Assembly: GCA_029204225.1 (NCBI GenBank)
Contig: CM055092.1
Location: 18,841,222-18,905,221, forward strand
Length of the DNA stretch: 64,000 bases
Direction: 5' to 3'
Source of the DNA: Diphasiastrum complanatum
Taxonomy: Eukaryota > Streptophyta > Lycopodiopsida > Lycopodiales > Lycopodiaceae
Shown here: positions 1-11,308 of the stretch, one piece after another
How positions within the stretch are numbered: the first letter of the stretch is position 1
How the letters are laid out: each line of letters begins with the position of its first letter
Made by a program: the position numbers and the translations under genes
Notes under the pieces: generated by a model
Database searches by the model: none
What the model was told of the DNA's origin: nothing
What the model saw: only the letters and a program-made list of their open reading frames with translations

Positions 1-1064
<1,064 letters not shown>

Positions 1065-2065
1065 CCCAAAAAGTGCCTAATGCACGGAGGACAGTGACAA
1101 GAAACTAGAATTAATTTTGATTAAGCCTAATGCATCTCTTTTGATTAAAGCTTTAATTTAATCTGTTCCCTGGATTGATCACATAGAGGGATCAATGAAG
1201 AGATTAGAAAACATAATAATACAGACAGATACAATCACGGACACAAAACAGACAGAACTATAAGAGTTTGATATAGCTGGGAAACAGACAACGCTCAAGA
1301 AAAAGATTGTAAATTCAGTTTTGATAATAGAAATAAATATTGAATACCATCTGCGTATTCTGTAAGAGAAACAAACAACAAGCATAGTAGCATTAGAAGC
1401 TTATCAGAGATAGATGAAGTAGATGCTTTTGTGCATCAATTCTTTCTTCTAGATGTATTGTCAGTAATAGGTTTATCATCTTTTACAGATTGGGTGATTA
1501 GCTTTGTGAAGCACGTGGTTTCGTCCGCTATTGTCTTGTGCTCTCCTGCATTATTTACCTGTATATTTCACTATACTTAATCTGATTACAACTCTGTTTG
1601 TTCTACGTTCAGATTTGTGTCAATCTTGCAATGCTTTTCTACATTCTGTCCGACTTTTTCATTGCTTAATTTGGTAGTCTGCTCTTCGCAATTATTATTA
1701 GTCTAGTTATTCACGACTAATATTTAGTCTTGTCTTTCGTGACTGATTATCAGTCGAGCTCAGTCTAGCTCTTCGCAAATTATTCGCGACTAATAATTTG
1801 TCTAGCTGTTCACGACAAATTATCTTTCTGATGTTTGTTGCTTAATGTTTGGCTACATAATCAGAGCGAACATGATTTCTATCACTAATGTTCTGTTCGA
1901 GTCTAATAAGCGTAGTCATGCTTAAGAAAAGAGTGAGATAGCTTATTCTGTTGCGCACAAACACTTTCCGTTTGAGTTCATTTCTTTTCGAGTTTCGAGT
2001 TTGCTTCTTTTCGTGTTCGTTTCTTTTCGAGATATTTTCGTTTCTCACACCTCTTCTTTCCCAAC
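1065..2065 (+). mobile_element. 5' LTR (left-truncated) of copia element B1
   Basis: The segment around 1076-1340 matches about 9338-9672 downstream of the B1 coding remnants, so the two are the LTR pair of one element. The segment 1400-2065 matches 31360-31923, the R/U5 part of the B3 LTR, including its pyrimidine-rich end followed by CCAACA. In B3 that end is followed directly by a primer-binding site; here the PBS is gone and the sequence jumps into mid-pol coding, so an internal deletion starts at the LTR edge. The left boundary is where similarity to the 3' LTR fades and is approximate. Confidence 0.7.
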
Positions 2066-2332
2066 AAAGATGTGCAACATGTACCCAAGACACCTGCTAC
2101 TCACCATAGTTCAACAGTTAGCCTAGTAGGCAAGGCCATCAATCTAACTGCATACTCTCCAAGGAGATCCATGCGAGAAAGAAGAGCACCAATCAGATTC
2201 GTCCCTAACAACTCATCTTCTACAATAGAAGAATTTTGTGGATTTGGCAAAGAACCTCAAACGTATGAAGCTATCATCTGTCCAGAAAAGGACAAATGGA
2301 TCAAAGCAATGAAAGACGAGATGAATTCCATG
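2066..2332 (+). pseudogene. B1 copia pol fragment: integrase-RT linker
   Basis: Translation carries the linker hallmarks of copia Pol: an SPRRSMRERR-type basic motif followed by EPQTYEAI and KWIKAMKDEMNSM, the lead-in to the reverse transcriptase. Gag, protease and integrase are missing because of the deletion next to the LTR. The frame is cut at 2332 by the LTR of A1 and picks up again at 7417 with WKLESLP, the next residues expected in copia RT apart from about five residues lost at the junction. Confidence 0.8.
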
Positions 2333-3017
2333 TGTTAAAATTTCACAATTCTAGCTTGATCCATTTTGGTCATATGGCTTGTAAATTGTATTATGGTCAT
2401 GTTGTGGCTTGCCACACGTGCCAAATAGCATAGGATACTCTTTGTAAGTCTCATTCCTAACTACCTTTGGAGTGAGTCCAAATAGTGCTTTGATAAGCTA
2501 GAGAGAAAATAGGAGCTAAAAATAGCATGTTTTTCATTGTTTTGGGATCTCGAGATCTTGACCCCAAGTTAGGGTGGATCCAATGATCTATTAGGTTAGA
2601 TGTTAGGGTTAGGGTATGATAAGTTCAGAGGTGCCCTAATATGCTCAGATCTGAGCTTGAAAAGTATAAATGTATGATGGGATTTTCATCCAAAAATCAA
2701 GAAAAATCGAGTTTTTCCACTTCTATCATCATTGTCTTTTAGTGGCAAGTTCTAGCTATTGGATGTGAGTGTTTTTATGCATTAATTGCTTGGATTGGAA
2801 GGTGCTGAACTTTTTTACAGGTCTGAGAAGCTTGCTGTTCTTTACTTTGGTTCATTTGATCAAATCTATGTGCCTAATGTGGAGTTAAATGCCAAATTTG
2901 CTAGTTTTGGTAACTAGTCTTGATTCTAGCTCATAGTTTGGATCTAGATTTTTTATTTGTGCATCCTCCATCACTTTTAGGATTGATTGGGATTGAATTT
3001 TCTGTAAAAATTTGTCA
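2333..3017 (+). repeat. 5' LTR of A1
   Basis: Begins TGTTAAAATTTCACAATTC and ends TGTCA immediately before the primer-binding site. Aligns along its length with 6809-7414. It holds about 68 bp (near 2540-2610) absent from the 3' copy, and lacks a short CCTAGCATAGGAGTGG segment the 3' copy has. A TATA-like AGTATAAATG lies near 2660 and could be the LTR promoter. Confidence 0.88.
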
Positions 3018-3030
3018 TGGTATCATAGCC
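3018..3030 (+). promoter_or_regulatory. Primer-binding site of A1
   Basis: TGGTATCATAGCC abuts the LTR end. It resembles the copia PBS TGGTATCAGAGC, complementary to the 3' end of plant initiator tRNA-Met, with one change (G to T) in the core. Confidence 0.85.
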
Positions 3031-3804
3031 TAATAAAAAATGAGCTTTAGATTTGATTTTCTCGAGCTTTGATCCTAGATTTGAGTAGCTTTGCTCTTGC
3101 TACTAGTTGCTAATCTAGTGATTGTACCTTCAAATTTGGTTTCATTTGAGTGATAATAGATCAAAGGGAACTTGTTTTGATGAGTTATAGCTGCAGGAAC
3201 CGAGATTGACCCATTTCCATTCAACCAAACCAAATCAGAAAGTTCTTATGAGTTGAATCTTGGAGTACATGTCTCCTAGTAGAGATTTTCATAAGGATTT
3301 GAATGCCACCACTCTTTAGAAGTTTGGATCAGCCATTTGAGAGCTTAATTAGGTCATTTTTAGGCTTCTTAAAGTCCTAAAATACACCTTTTAGGTTCAG
3401 ATCAAGTGTTTTGATGAGTTTTCATCTAGAAATGCAAAACTAGTGAAAATTGTGTTTCTATTCTACTCAGTTTTGGATAGGTTTGTGATTGAATATGTCA
3501 ATGTGATTCAACCTGAATTTAAGAGGCTTTATTTGTAAGACATTTGTGTGCTATAAAGTTCTTTTGGTTCAATAGAGGTGGTTTCACCCTTCTTGTGAAG
3601 TCGAGATCAAGGAGGAGACTAGTTTGATCAAATCTATAGTAAGTTTGGATCTAGAAGATAGATCAAGCTCAAGATCACCTTAGATCTTGTTGAGAAATCA
3701 GAGAGTGATTCATCTCAGGTCCCAAAGAGAGTGGGATAGCTAGTAGTGATCATATCTTGTACAATCTATCTTGTTTCTTTGAATCTATCTCCTTATCATT
3801 AAAG

Positions 3805-5880
3805 ATGGCATCCATAAGTGCCTATCTTTTGGATTCTAGTGATAGATTGAACTCTTCAAACTATTCAATTTGGAAGTTAAGAATGGAATCCATCCTTATC
3901 ATTCAAGATTTGATGGATATTGTGAATGGAGAGAAAGATGAGCCAATCCATCCACAAGAAGCAACTAAATACAAGAGAAGGTGCAAGCTTGCACTTTATT
4001 GTATTAAGATGAATGTTGCAAATGATTTGTCCAAAGAAGTAGGAGCATGTACCTCAGCACAAGAGGCTTGGGAGACTCTTCAAAAGATCTATGAGTCCAA
4101 GAATACCTCAAGGTTACTTTCCCTCAAGAACCAAGTTCTTCAATGCCAAGGGAGGAGTGAGAGTGGACATCAATTTGTTTTGAGAGTAAAAGATTTGAAC
4201 AAAGAGCTTACTTATGTTGGTGAACCTATTAAAGAGAGTGAGCTTGTACAAATAGTTTTGAATGGCTTATGTAGTGATTTTACTAACCTTGTCCAAAGCT
4301 ATGCCATCATGGGAAACTTGCCTACAATTGATGACCTTCAAAGTGTGTTGATGGCCGAGGAGAGTAGGAAGGCTCATATCAAATCAAGGATGGAGAGGCT
4401 CTCCATCAATGATGGTGATGACAAAGCCTTATTTTTCAAGAGAAAAGGAAAAGCAAAGACCAAGGGAGGAGCATTCAAAAGGGAGCAAGCAAAGGATGGA
4501 GATCAAGGAGGATCCACATCCTCATCATCACAAGTCAAGCCCAAGAAGGACAAATCTAAGATAAAGTGCTACTATTGTAGCAAGATGAGGCTTTATGCCT
4601 CGGAATGCTTCAAGAGGAAGCAAGATCAAAGCCAAGACAACATTGGACAAGATGAGGAAGAGAGCTATCATGAGGACTCACTCATGATGTCAACCTTTTC
4701 ATCATCAAATGTCAAAGGTGAAGATCCTCGGTGGATAGATAGTGGGGCTAGCTCCCACATGTCGGGTAAAAGGGAGTATTTTTCTCAACTCACATCTTAT
4801 ATAGGACCTATAAAGTCCATTTTTACAGCAAATGATCTTGAATGTAAAGTTGAAGGTGTGGGATCCATTCCCTTATGCTTAGGATCCTCCAAGAAGACTA
4901 AGATAAATGGTGTTCTCTTCATTCCTAGCATCACTAAGAATTTGCTTAGTGTTGGCCAACTTTTAGATCATGGTTTCATTGTGGAGTTCTCTACTAATGT
5001 ATGCAACATCAAGAAGAATGGGAAGATCACAGCAAGAGGAAGAAGGTTTGGGAGGTTGTTTAAGCTTGATGCTTTTGTTGATCCTAACCAAATTGTGATA
5101 GTAGCCAAGGAGGACAAGATGACCACAAATGATTTGTGGCACAAGAGGCTTGGTCACATCAACACCAAGTCTATGGAAGTCATGTGCAAGGAGGAGCTTG
5201 CTCTAGGCCTTCCAATATCCATGGAAAAAGAGGAAAAGGTTTGTGAAGCATGTGCTTTGTCTAAAGCACATAGGTTGCCTTTCTCTAACACTATCACTAA
5301 GACCACTCACCCTCTTAAGTTGATTCATTTGGATGTACATTTTGCTAGCACAAAGAGCAATGGTAGAGCCACAATGTTTGTAATATTGAATGATGAATCC
5401 TCTAAGAATCATATTGGCAAAGATGTGGTTGAGATCAAGGAGGAGCTTGATCAAGAGGAGGAGCAAAATCCGAGAGCTTCAACTATTCCAAGGAGAGCCA
5501 CAAGAGCAAAGATGGAGCTATCAATGCTCATTTTTGTGGACAAGGAAAGGAAAGTTGGAAAGGGGGGTACATTTTGTACTTCATTTGCTGAGTTTTGTAA
5601 TGAAATCCCTTTGAATTCTAAAGTATGGAATGAAAGGTGTTTGTCATATGTACTTACTCTTGAGTATGCTAGAAGTAAGCATGACATTTTCATTCATAAG
5701 TTGAAAGAATTTGACTTCATTTTCAAAGAGGCATATTGTGAACCTTGTATGAGAATAAGTGAATCATCCTTGAAGGACACTTATATCCATACAAGAGTAT
5801 TTGGCCTCATTAGTTTCAAGTTCAACAAGTATGTAATGCAAATTGCTAGTGGTAAGCAATTTGCATTACATACTTGTTGA
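3805..5880 (+). CDS. A1 Gag-protease-partial integrase fusion
   Basis: Open for about 690 codons from the ATG at 3805. That start is preferred over an in-frame ATG 48 bp upstream because it aligns with the Gag start of F2. Gag N-terminus has SSNYSIWKLRMESIL; a degenerate zinc knuckle sits near 4567-4610 (CYYC present, His replaced by Leu). Protease DSGAS is at 4738-4752, then the KNLLSVGQLL segment, then the GAG-pre-integrase HHCC (WHKRLGH and CEAC). Integrase stops soon after HLDVHF. The frame then joins a linker-like RRATRAK motif and about 110 residues of unrecognised sequence ending inside a hairpin. The long open frame despite the loss of pol suggests transposition in trans or recent rearrangement. 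Confidence 0.85.
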   Translation: MASISAYLLDSSDRLNSSNYSIWKLRMESILIIQDLMDIVNGEKDEPIHPQEATKYKRRCKLALYCIKMNVANDLSKEVGACTSAQEAWETLQKIYESKNTSRLLSLKNQVLQCQGRSESGHQFVLRVKDLNKELTYVGEPIKESELVQIVLNGLCSDFTNLVQSYAIMGNLPTIDDLQSVLMAEESRKAHIKSRMERLSINDGDDKALFFKRKGKAKTKGGAFKREQAKDGDQGGSTSSSSQVKPKKDKSKIKCYYCSKMRLYASECFKRKQDQSQDNIGQDEEESYHEDSLMMSTFSSSNVKGEDPRWIDSGASSHMSGKREYFSQLTSYIGPIKSIFTANDLECKVEGVGSIPLCLGSSKKTKINGVLFIPSITKNLLSVGQLLDHGFIVEFSTNVCNIKKNGKITARGRRFGRLFKLDAFVDPNQIVIVAKEDKMTTNDLWHKRLGHINTKSMEVMCKEELALGLPISMEKEEKVCEACALSKAHRLPFSNTITKTTHPLKLIHLDVHFASTKSNGRATMFVILNDESSKNHIGKDVVEIKEELDQEEEQNPRASTIPRRATRAKMELSMLIFVDKERKVGKGGTFCTSFAEFCNEIPLNSKVWNERCLSYVLTLEYARSKHDIFIHKLKEFDFIFKEAYCEPCMRISESSLKDTYIHTRVFGLISFKFNKYVMQIASGKQFALHTC

Positions 5881-5901
5881 ACTTGAAACTAATGAGGCCA
5901 A
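5801..5901. repeat. Perfect 47-bp inverted repeat, 7-nt spacer
   Basis: Arms 5801-5847 and 5855-5901 are perfect reverse complements around AGTGGTA. The first reading frame ends inside the right arm (TGA at 5878) and the second begins inside the left arm, so the fold-back creates both ORF boundaries. This looks like template switching rather than an ancestral feature. Confidence 0.97.
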
Positions 5902-6592
5902 GCAATTGTTGATTAGTCAATTATGGACTAGTAAATTTGGTATAAATAATCTTGGTAATTGTTTTGTTGACTTGAAAGATCATATTGAGAAGCAGAACAT
6001 TCAGGTTTGGAGACTTGAAAACAAAGTCCTTGAGAGTCTTGAAGAAGATCATGGTTTGGATCCATGTTTTCATCATCAACACCAAGAGGGAGTGAGCATG
6101 ATGAAGAAAAAAGACATCAAGGAGGAACCCGAGAAGGAGCACTTGTCTCAAGGCAAAAGAGACCTGAATCTACATCAATATAAAGGTTTGGGTAAAGAGA
6201 AAGGAGTAGCAAGGAATTTTATCCATATCTCCCTTTACTCATCTTATTTTGTGTTTGATAGAAAACATGTCATGTATTTGACAAAGTCCTTTGATGATGC
6301 TAGTATAAACATTGTTTTTCATCCTATATCTTATGATGATGAAATAGTGATAATTACTACTTTGATTAGAGTTTCAAATATGTATTCAAAGGCCTCATCT
6401 TGTGATCCATTCACTCTTGAATTTTCAAGGAATGAAGACCTTCATTGGAAGGATGCCAAGTTGGAGTTCATTGTTTTGGTGGATAAAGTTAAGATGGTGA
6501 TATATCTTCATAAAAAAGTTGGATCTTATGGAAAGCTACTGTTTTTCATGTTCATTTTGAGGAGGAGACTCACATTTTGCAGCCCAAGGTGA
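5843..6592 (+). CDS. Unrecognised A1 ORF replacing RT/RNase H
   Basis: About 249 codons from an ATG in the left hairpin arm; residues before the hairpin exit are probably artefactual, so the body starts near 5902. It is charged, with a KQNIQVWRLENKVLESLEED stretch that could be a short coiled coil, and a Lys/Glu-rich segment. No RT motif (YVDD), RNase H DEDD pattern or integrase motif is seen. It ends about 210 bp before the purine tract and 3' LTR. It may be captured sequence or the diverged remnant of an accessory ORF. Function unknown. Confidence 0.45.
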   Translation: MLVVSNLHYILVELETNEAKQLLISQLWTSKFGINNLGNCFVDLKDHIEKQNIQVWRLENKVLESLEEDHGLDPCFHHQHQEGVSMMKKKDIKEEPEKEHLSQGKRDLNLHQYKGLGKEKGVARNFIHISLYSSYFVFDRKHVMYLTKSFDDASINIVFHPISYDDEIVIITTLIRVSNMYSKASSCDPFTLEFSRNEDLHWKDAKLEFIVLVDKVKMVIYLHKKVGSYGKLLFFMFILRRRLTFCSPR

Positions 6593-6808
6593 TCATTCAA
6601 CAACCTACCAAAGACAAAGCTTGGATCTTGAAGACAACCTTTATGGAGCTCTCACTACATTTGAGAACTTGGAGCTCAAATCATATTCTTATCATGATGA
6701 GTGATCATAGTCACTCAACAAAGCAAGAACCTGGAAGCTATATTGTTTTTATCCATGTACTGATTATTGATCTAGGATAGTCTCATCAAGCTAAATTGTG
6801 AGGAGGAG

Positions 6809-7414
6809 TGTTAAAATTTCACAATTCTAGCTTGACCAATTTTGGTCATATGGCTTGTAAATTGTATTATGGTCATGTTGTGGCTTGTCACACGTGCCAA
6901 ATAGCATAGGATACTCTTTGTAAGTCTCATTCCTAACCTAGCATAGGAGTGGCACCTTTGGAGTGAGTCCAAATAGTGCTTTGATAAGCTAGAGAGAAAA
7001 TAGGAGCTAAAAATAGCACATTTTTCATTTTAGGGTATGATAAGTTCAGAGGTGCCCTAATATGCTCATATTTGAGCTTGAAAAGTATAAATGTATGATG
7101 GGATTTCCATCCAAAAATCAAGAAAAATTGAGTTTTTCCACTTCTATCATCATTGTCTTTTGGTGGTTGGAGCTATTGGATGTGAGTGTTTTTTTGCATT
7201 AATTGCTTGGATTGGAAGGTGCTGAACTTGTTTACAGGTCTGAGAAGCTTGTTGTACTTTACTTTGGTTCATTTGATCAAACCTATGTGCCTAATGTGGA
7301 GTTAAATGCCAAATTTGCTAGTTTTGGTAACTAGTCTTGATTCTAGCTCATAGTTTGGATCTAGATCTTTTATTTGTGCATCATCCATCACTTTTAGGAT
7401 TGATTGGGATTGAA
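6809..7414 (+). repeat. 3' LTR of A1 (end-truncated)
   Basis: Starts TGTTAAAATTTC directly after the purine tract GAGGAGGAG. Similarity to the 5' LTR stops at GATTGAAT; the terminal CTGTAAAAATTTGTCA is missing and B1 RT coding follows at once. Insertion was followed, or accompanied, by a small deletion that removed the LTR end, the right TSD and a few codons of the host element. Confidence 0.88.
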
Positions 7415-8858
7415 TCTGGAAGCTAGAGTCATTACCAGCAGACAAGAAGACTGTAAAGTGCAAATGGGTTTTCAAATACAAGTATGGACCTGATGGCAAC
7501 ATATCAAAGTACAAGGCCAGATTGGTAGCAAAAGGTTTCTCTCAAAAGTATGGTGTTGACTATACTGAAACCTTTTCTTCAGTCGTAAAGCATTCATCCT
7601 TACGCCTGCTATTTGCATATGCATATTTGCATATGCAAAAGCATACAGTCTCAAGATCCACATAGTGGATGAAAAGACTGCCTTCCTACACGACGAGTTG
7701 AATGAGGAGGTCTATATGGACCAACCACCAGGATTCATCTGCTCATGCTTTGCCAACTACACCTACCGAATGCAAAGAAGCATATATGGACTGAAGCAGT
7801 CCGCCAGGCAATGGTATAAGAAGAAGGATCACACCCTCAGGTCCTTAGGATTTCAACCATTGATGGTAGACTACAATGTCTATACAAAGGTCACAGATGG
7901 AAAAATCATTATCATTACTGTCTACGCTGATGACACTCTGATTTTGTCTAGAAAAGATGACTTGATTGCTTAGGTGAAGCATGATATCTCACAACATTTT
8001 GAAATATCAGACTAAGGGAAGCAACATGCTACCTAGGATTGCAGATTGACAGAGATCTTGATGAAGGGAAGCTGTATCTTCACTAGTCAAGATACATCTA
8101 GAAAATCATTGATGATTTTTTGCTTCTGACGAAACAGGGCTCCCCGCAGAATGTAGAAGAACAGAAAGCCATGCAGAATATGCCCTACAGGAGGTTGATC
8201 GGATCACTCATGTACTTGGCAGTAATACATGCCTTGACATTGCTTATGCAGTTTTCAGAATGAGCCAATTTAATATTAATCCAGGCCTTATGCACCGAAA
8301 GATAGCCAAAAAAATTCTGCAATACCTTCAATAGATGAAGGATTATGGGCTGTGTTTCTCTCAGCATGAAGGATTCCAGATCGAATCCTACAGTGATGCA
8401 AGCTAGGCATCCCTAAAAGATGACTGCAAGAGCGTCTCAAGAGAATGCACAATAGCAGCCGGGGTAGCTGCGATATGGGTCTCAGTAGAAAGCAGACCAA
8501 AACTGCTGCGCAATCATCTTGCGAAGCAGAGTATGTTGCAGCAGCCAAGATGGCGAACGAGCTTACATGTCTCAAATAGTTCCTTGACAGACTGGGAGAG
8601 AACTCCAACAAGCCGATGCTATTGCTCATCGATAACACATCCGCCATTCATTTGACGAAGGATCCAGTGTTTCATTTCAGGCCGACTATCAGATATCATT
8701 TGATAAGAGATTTAGTTGAGAAAGACAGGTTGAAGATCGAGTTTGTTCCAGTGAAACAGATGGTGGCTGATATCTTTACGAAGCCTCTTGACAAGGCAAA
8801 TTTTGAGAAACAACATGCAAGCCTAGGAATCAGAAAAACACCAGCTTTGAGAGGGAGC
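7415..8858 (+). pseudogene. B1 reverse transcriptase/RNase H remnant
   Basis: Resumes the B1 reading: [27 protein letters not shown], then after a frameshift near 7620-7650 KTAFLHDELNEEVYM, RSIYGLKQSARQWY and YADD (near 7922). More stops and shifts follow from 7971. RNase H ends as LIDNTSAIHLTKDP, RYHLIRDLVEKDRLKIE and VADIFTKPLDK (8616-8861). The catalytic box is YADD rather than the usual YVDD. The segment ends at GAGAGGGAGC, a plausible purine tract before the 3' LTR. Confidence 0.85.
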
Positions 8859-9930
8859 TGAAGAAACCAAGAGTTTCTATCTCTCAAAGCCTTAGCATTT
8901 TTCTTAGTTTATTCCTTGCTGTTTTTCGCGACTTGCATTTTCAACTATGTTTTGTACAGTCTGCATTTTTTAATTATTTCATCGCACAATTTGCAATTTT
9001 TGATCATGAGAAAAATACATCACTAAGTCAAAAATTTTACAAAATAATTCTGGCCAACTTTCTCGACACTGTCACATTTTTTGCATTTCAAAGAAAAAGC
9101 GACACTGTCTCCAAATGCCTTAGAAAATGTTTTTCAGACATGTTGCATTTTTTGCCTTTCGAAAAAAAGCGACACTGTTGCCAAATGCCTTTCGGATAAA
9201 GGCGTGCCCTTGAGAAAGTGACATTGTCCTTGAAAAAACGACAATCCCCTTAAAAAATAGGACATTTTCCTTAAAATTGTGAAAGTGTCCTTTAGCAAAA
9301 TGCAAAGGTCTGCAACGTGAAATAATAGGCAAAAAGCGGCTGATGCACGGAGGACAAGGACAGGAAACTAGAATCAGTTTTGATTAAGCCTAATGCATTT
9401 CTTTTGATTAAAACTTTAACTTAATCTGTTCCCTGGATTGATTACATATAGGGATCAACAAAGAGATAAAAAAACATAGACATACAGACTGATACAGTCA
9501 CGGACACAAAATAGACATAACTGTAAGAGTTTGATATAGCTCGATAGCGAGCTTTACATATTAGCAGTAGCTAGTCACATTACTCATGAGAGAGAATGTC
9601 TCTCTTGCGCCAATGTGCTGATCTGGGAAATAGACAACGCTCAAGAAAAATATTATAAATTTAGTTCTAATAATAGAAGTGATTTTGACAATGCTCTGTT
9701 TATGTAATGTGTATGATCTGCAATTTTGGAATGCATGCTAGAAATAGATATCTTTCCGCTATTGTTTTACTCAACATTATCTACTGTTTACAAGTTTAGT
9801 TTTACAATGGATTGTCAGAAAGGATCTGAGGTTTGGAAGAGAATTAGACTGCAGTCAGTACCAGTGGCTACGACTGACAAGTCGCCTCTATCCGGCCTTC
9901 ATCTCCGGGAATGTCGCAGACCCACATCAG
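8859..9930 (+). repeat. 3' LTR region of B1 (composite end)
   Basis: Begins TGAAGAAACC after the purine tract. U3 is rich in GCGACACTG and TTTTTGC motifs like those in the B3 LTR (30690-31080). 9338-9672 matches the 5' LTR at 1076-1340 but carries about 80 extra bases (near 9540-9620) absent there. Past 9672 the match to the 5' copy fades; 9690-9930 weakly resembles B-type U5 and leads to a primer-binding site, so the right end may be a second LTR fragment. Confidence 0.6.
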
Positions 9931-10024
9931 TGGTATTAGAGCGCAAAAGGATCCATTAGAGCCCCGTTTGATTTCACATCAGTGGTATTAGAGCCCCAAA
10001 ACTTCCCATCAGTGGTATCAGAGC
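9931..10024 (+). promoter_or_regulatory. Three successive primer-binding-site copies
   Basis: TGGTATTAGAGC at 9931-9942, TGGTATTAGAGC at 9983-9994 and TGGTATCAGAGC at 10013-10024, each preceded by CATCAG. Spacings are 52 and 30 bp. One PBS is normal; three suggest repeated end-joining or strand-transfer products. Confidence 0.8.
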
Positions 10025-10046
10025 GCTTATAGTCCCCATCAGTAAA

Positions 10047-10648
10047 TTCCATAAAGCACTTTATGGACTGAAGCAATCTGCTTGAGCATGGATTCAGAGG
10101 ATCAATACTTTCCTTATTGATCACGGCTATACACCAAGCTCTTCAGATTCAAATGTCTACTTCAAGTTAGTGCAACATTTCTTTATCATTATCACTTTGT
10201 ATGTTGACGACACATTGCTTTTTAGCAACAATATCGATCTGATAAAAGAAGCTAAGACAATGCTATCTTCCAAATTTGACATGAACGATCCAAGACTCAA
10301 GATGTCGAAGGACTAGTGGATCCATGTCTTGGAAGATGTCTTGGGTCCATTGGTGAGAGAGCTAATTGCAAATTAGCTCTCTCACCAATGGATCCAAGAC
10401 TCAAGATGTTGAAGGACCAGTGTCCCCAAACAATCAAAGAGAAGGAGCATATGCATGAGTATCCTTATCATTCGATAATCGGATCTCTAACGTATGCCAT
10501 GATCTATACCAGACCAGACATAGCTTTTGCAGTCAGCTCCTTAAGTCAATATATGACCAATCCACGTATAACACATTGGAAGGCTCTTATCAGAGTCATG
10601 AGATATCTTCGAGCTAGTATGGACTTTTACATTTGTTATGGAGGAGTC
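10047..10648 (+). pseudogene. Copia RT/RNase H fragment (B-type)
   Basis: Starts mid-RT at HKALYGLKQS, runs through LYVDDTLLFSNN (near 10200), is broken by a fold-back duplication at 10338-10400, and continues as MDPRLKMLKDQCPQT, IGSLTYAMIYTRPDIAF and HWKALIRVMRYLRASMD to YICYGGV. It closely parallels B3 (34240-34880). The LTR of C1 interrupts the reading after YGGV at 10648; the B3 counterpart continues from YGEV. Confidence 0.82.
10338..10400. repeat. 30-bp inverted repeat, 3-nt spacer
   Basis: Arms 10338-10367 and 10371-10400 are reverse complements with one mismatch. Adjacent DNA (10285-10316 and 10390-10421) is also directly duplicated (ATCCAAGACTCAAGATG), so a small duplication-plus-inversion took place inside RT coding. 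Confidence 0.95.
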
Positions 10649-11295
10649 TGTGAGAGATTTCAACTGTTATTGATCAATTTGGTCATATTTGTTTATTTGG
10701 CAATTGAGGCCAATTTTCATATTAGACATAGGATAATTTTCAAAGTTATATTAGTCTGAAAGCATTTGAATTACCACTTTTGTAAAGTGACGGAAATGTA
10801 GAGGTCGAGTTTAGAAGATTCAAGTTTAAATGTTGAAGACATTGAATCTAGTCCACATTAATGCTAGGGTTTTTGTTATGGAGGGAAACCAAACTCATTA
10901 ATGAGTCATGGATCTGCTATATATAGTTGTACACACATGGGAAGAGAATAATTCTCTCTCTCTCATCTCATTTCATGCTTATACATGAGTTCTCTTGGGT
11001 TTATCTATCCATTGGTGCACTATCTTTGTGATATCTTGCAATCTTGTGTGTAGAATGCTCATTTTATGCTATATTCGGATCCACACGTGTGAAATACAAT
11101 AGCTTACTATTTTTGTACAGACATCAACTTCATATTATCTTATGTTTGATGTATGATCAAGATCTAGTTGAGGTTGCATCTCTATCATTGAGTGGATGTT
11201 GGTTTTATTCAATGGAATTGATGAATTTTGTGTTGTCTTTCTAACCAAAGATCAAGAAATGTTAATGGATCTTAAATGATTCCTTTTTCTTCACA
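10649..11295 (+). repeat. 5' LTR of C1
   Basis: Runs from TGTGAGAGATTT to TTCACA, directly before the PBS, about 647 bp. Holds TATA-like CTATATATAG near 10918 followed by a pyrimidine-rich tract. No second copy is in the window. Confidence 0.78.
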
Positions 11296-11308
11296 TGGTA
11301 TTAGAGCT
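11296..11308 (+). promoter_or_regulatory. Primer-binding site of C1
   Basis: TGGTATTAGAGCT follows the LTR end directly; one base differs from the usual TGGTATCAGAGC. Confidence 0.85.

Larger units (their letters stand above)
2333..7414 (+). mobile_element. Nested LTR retrotransposon A1, non-autonomous
   Basis: Complete-looking unit: 5' LTR, PBS, long leader (3031-3804), gag-protease reading frame, purine tract (GAGGAGGAG, 6800-6808) and 3' LTR. It lies inside B1. The core and end of integrase, all reverse transcriptase and RNase H are absent; in their place lie about 1.2 kb of unrecognised sequence with a second reading frame and a large hairpin. Movement would have needed enzymes from a relative. 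The 3' LTR lacks its last 20 or so bases and no target-site duplication remains (left flank CCATG). Confidence 0.85.
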
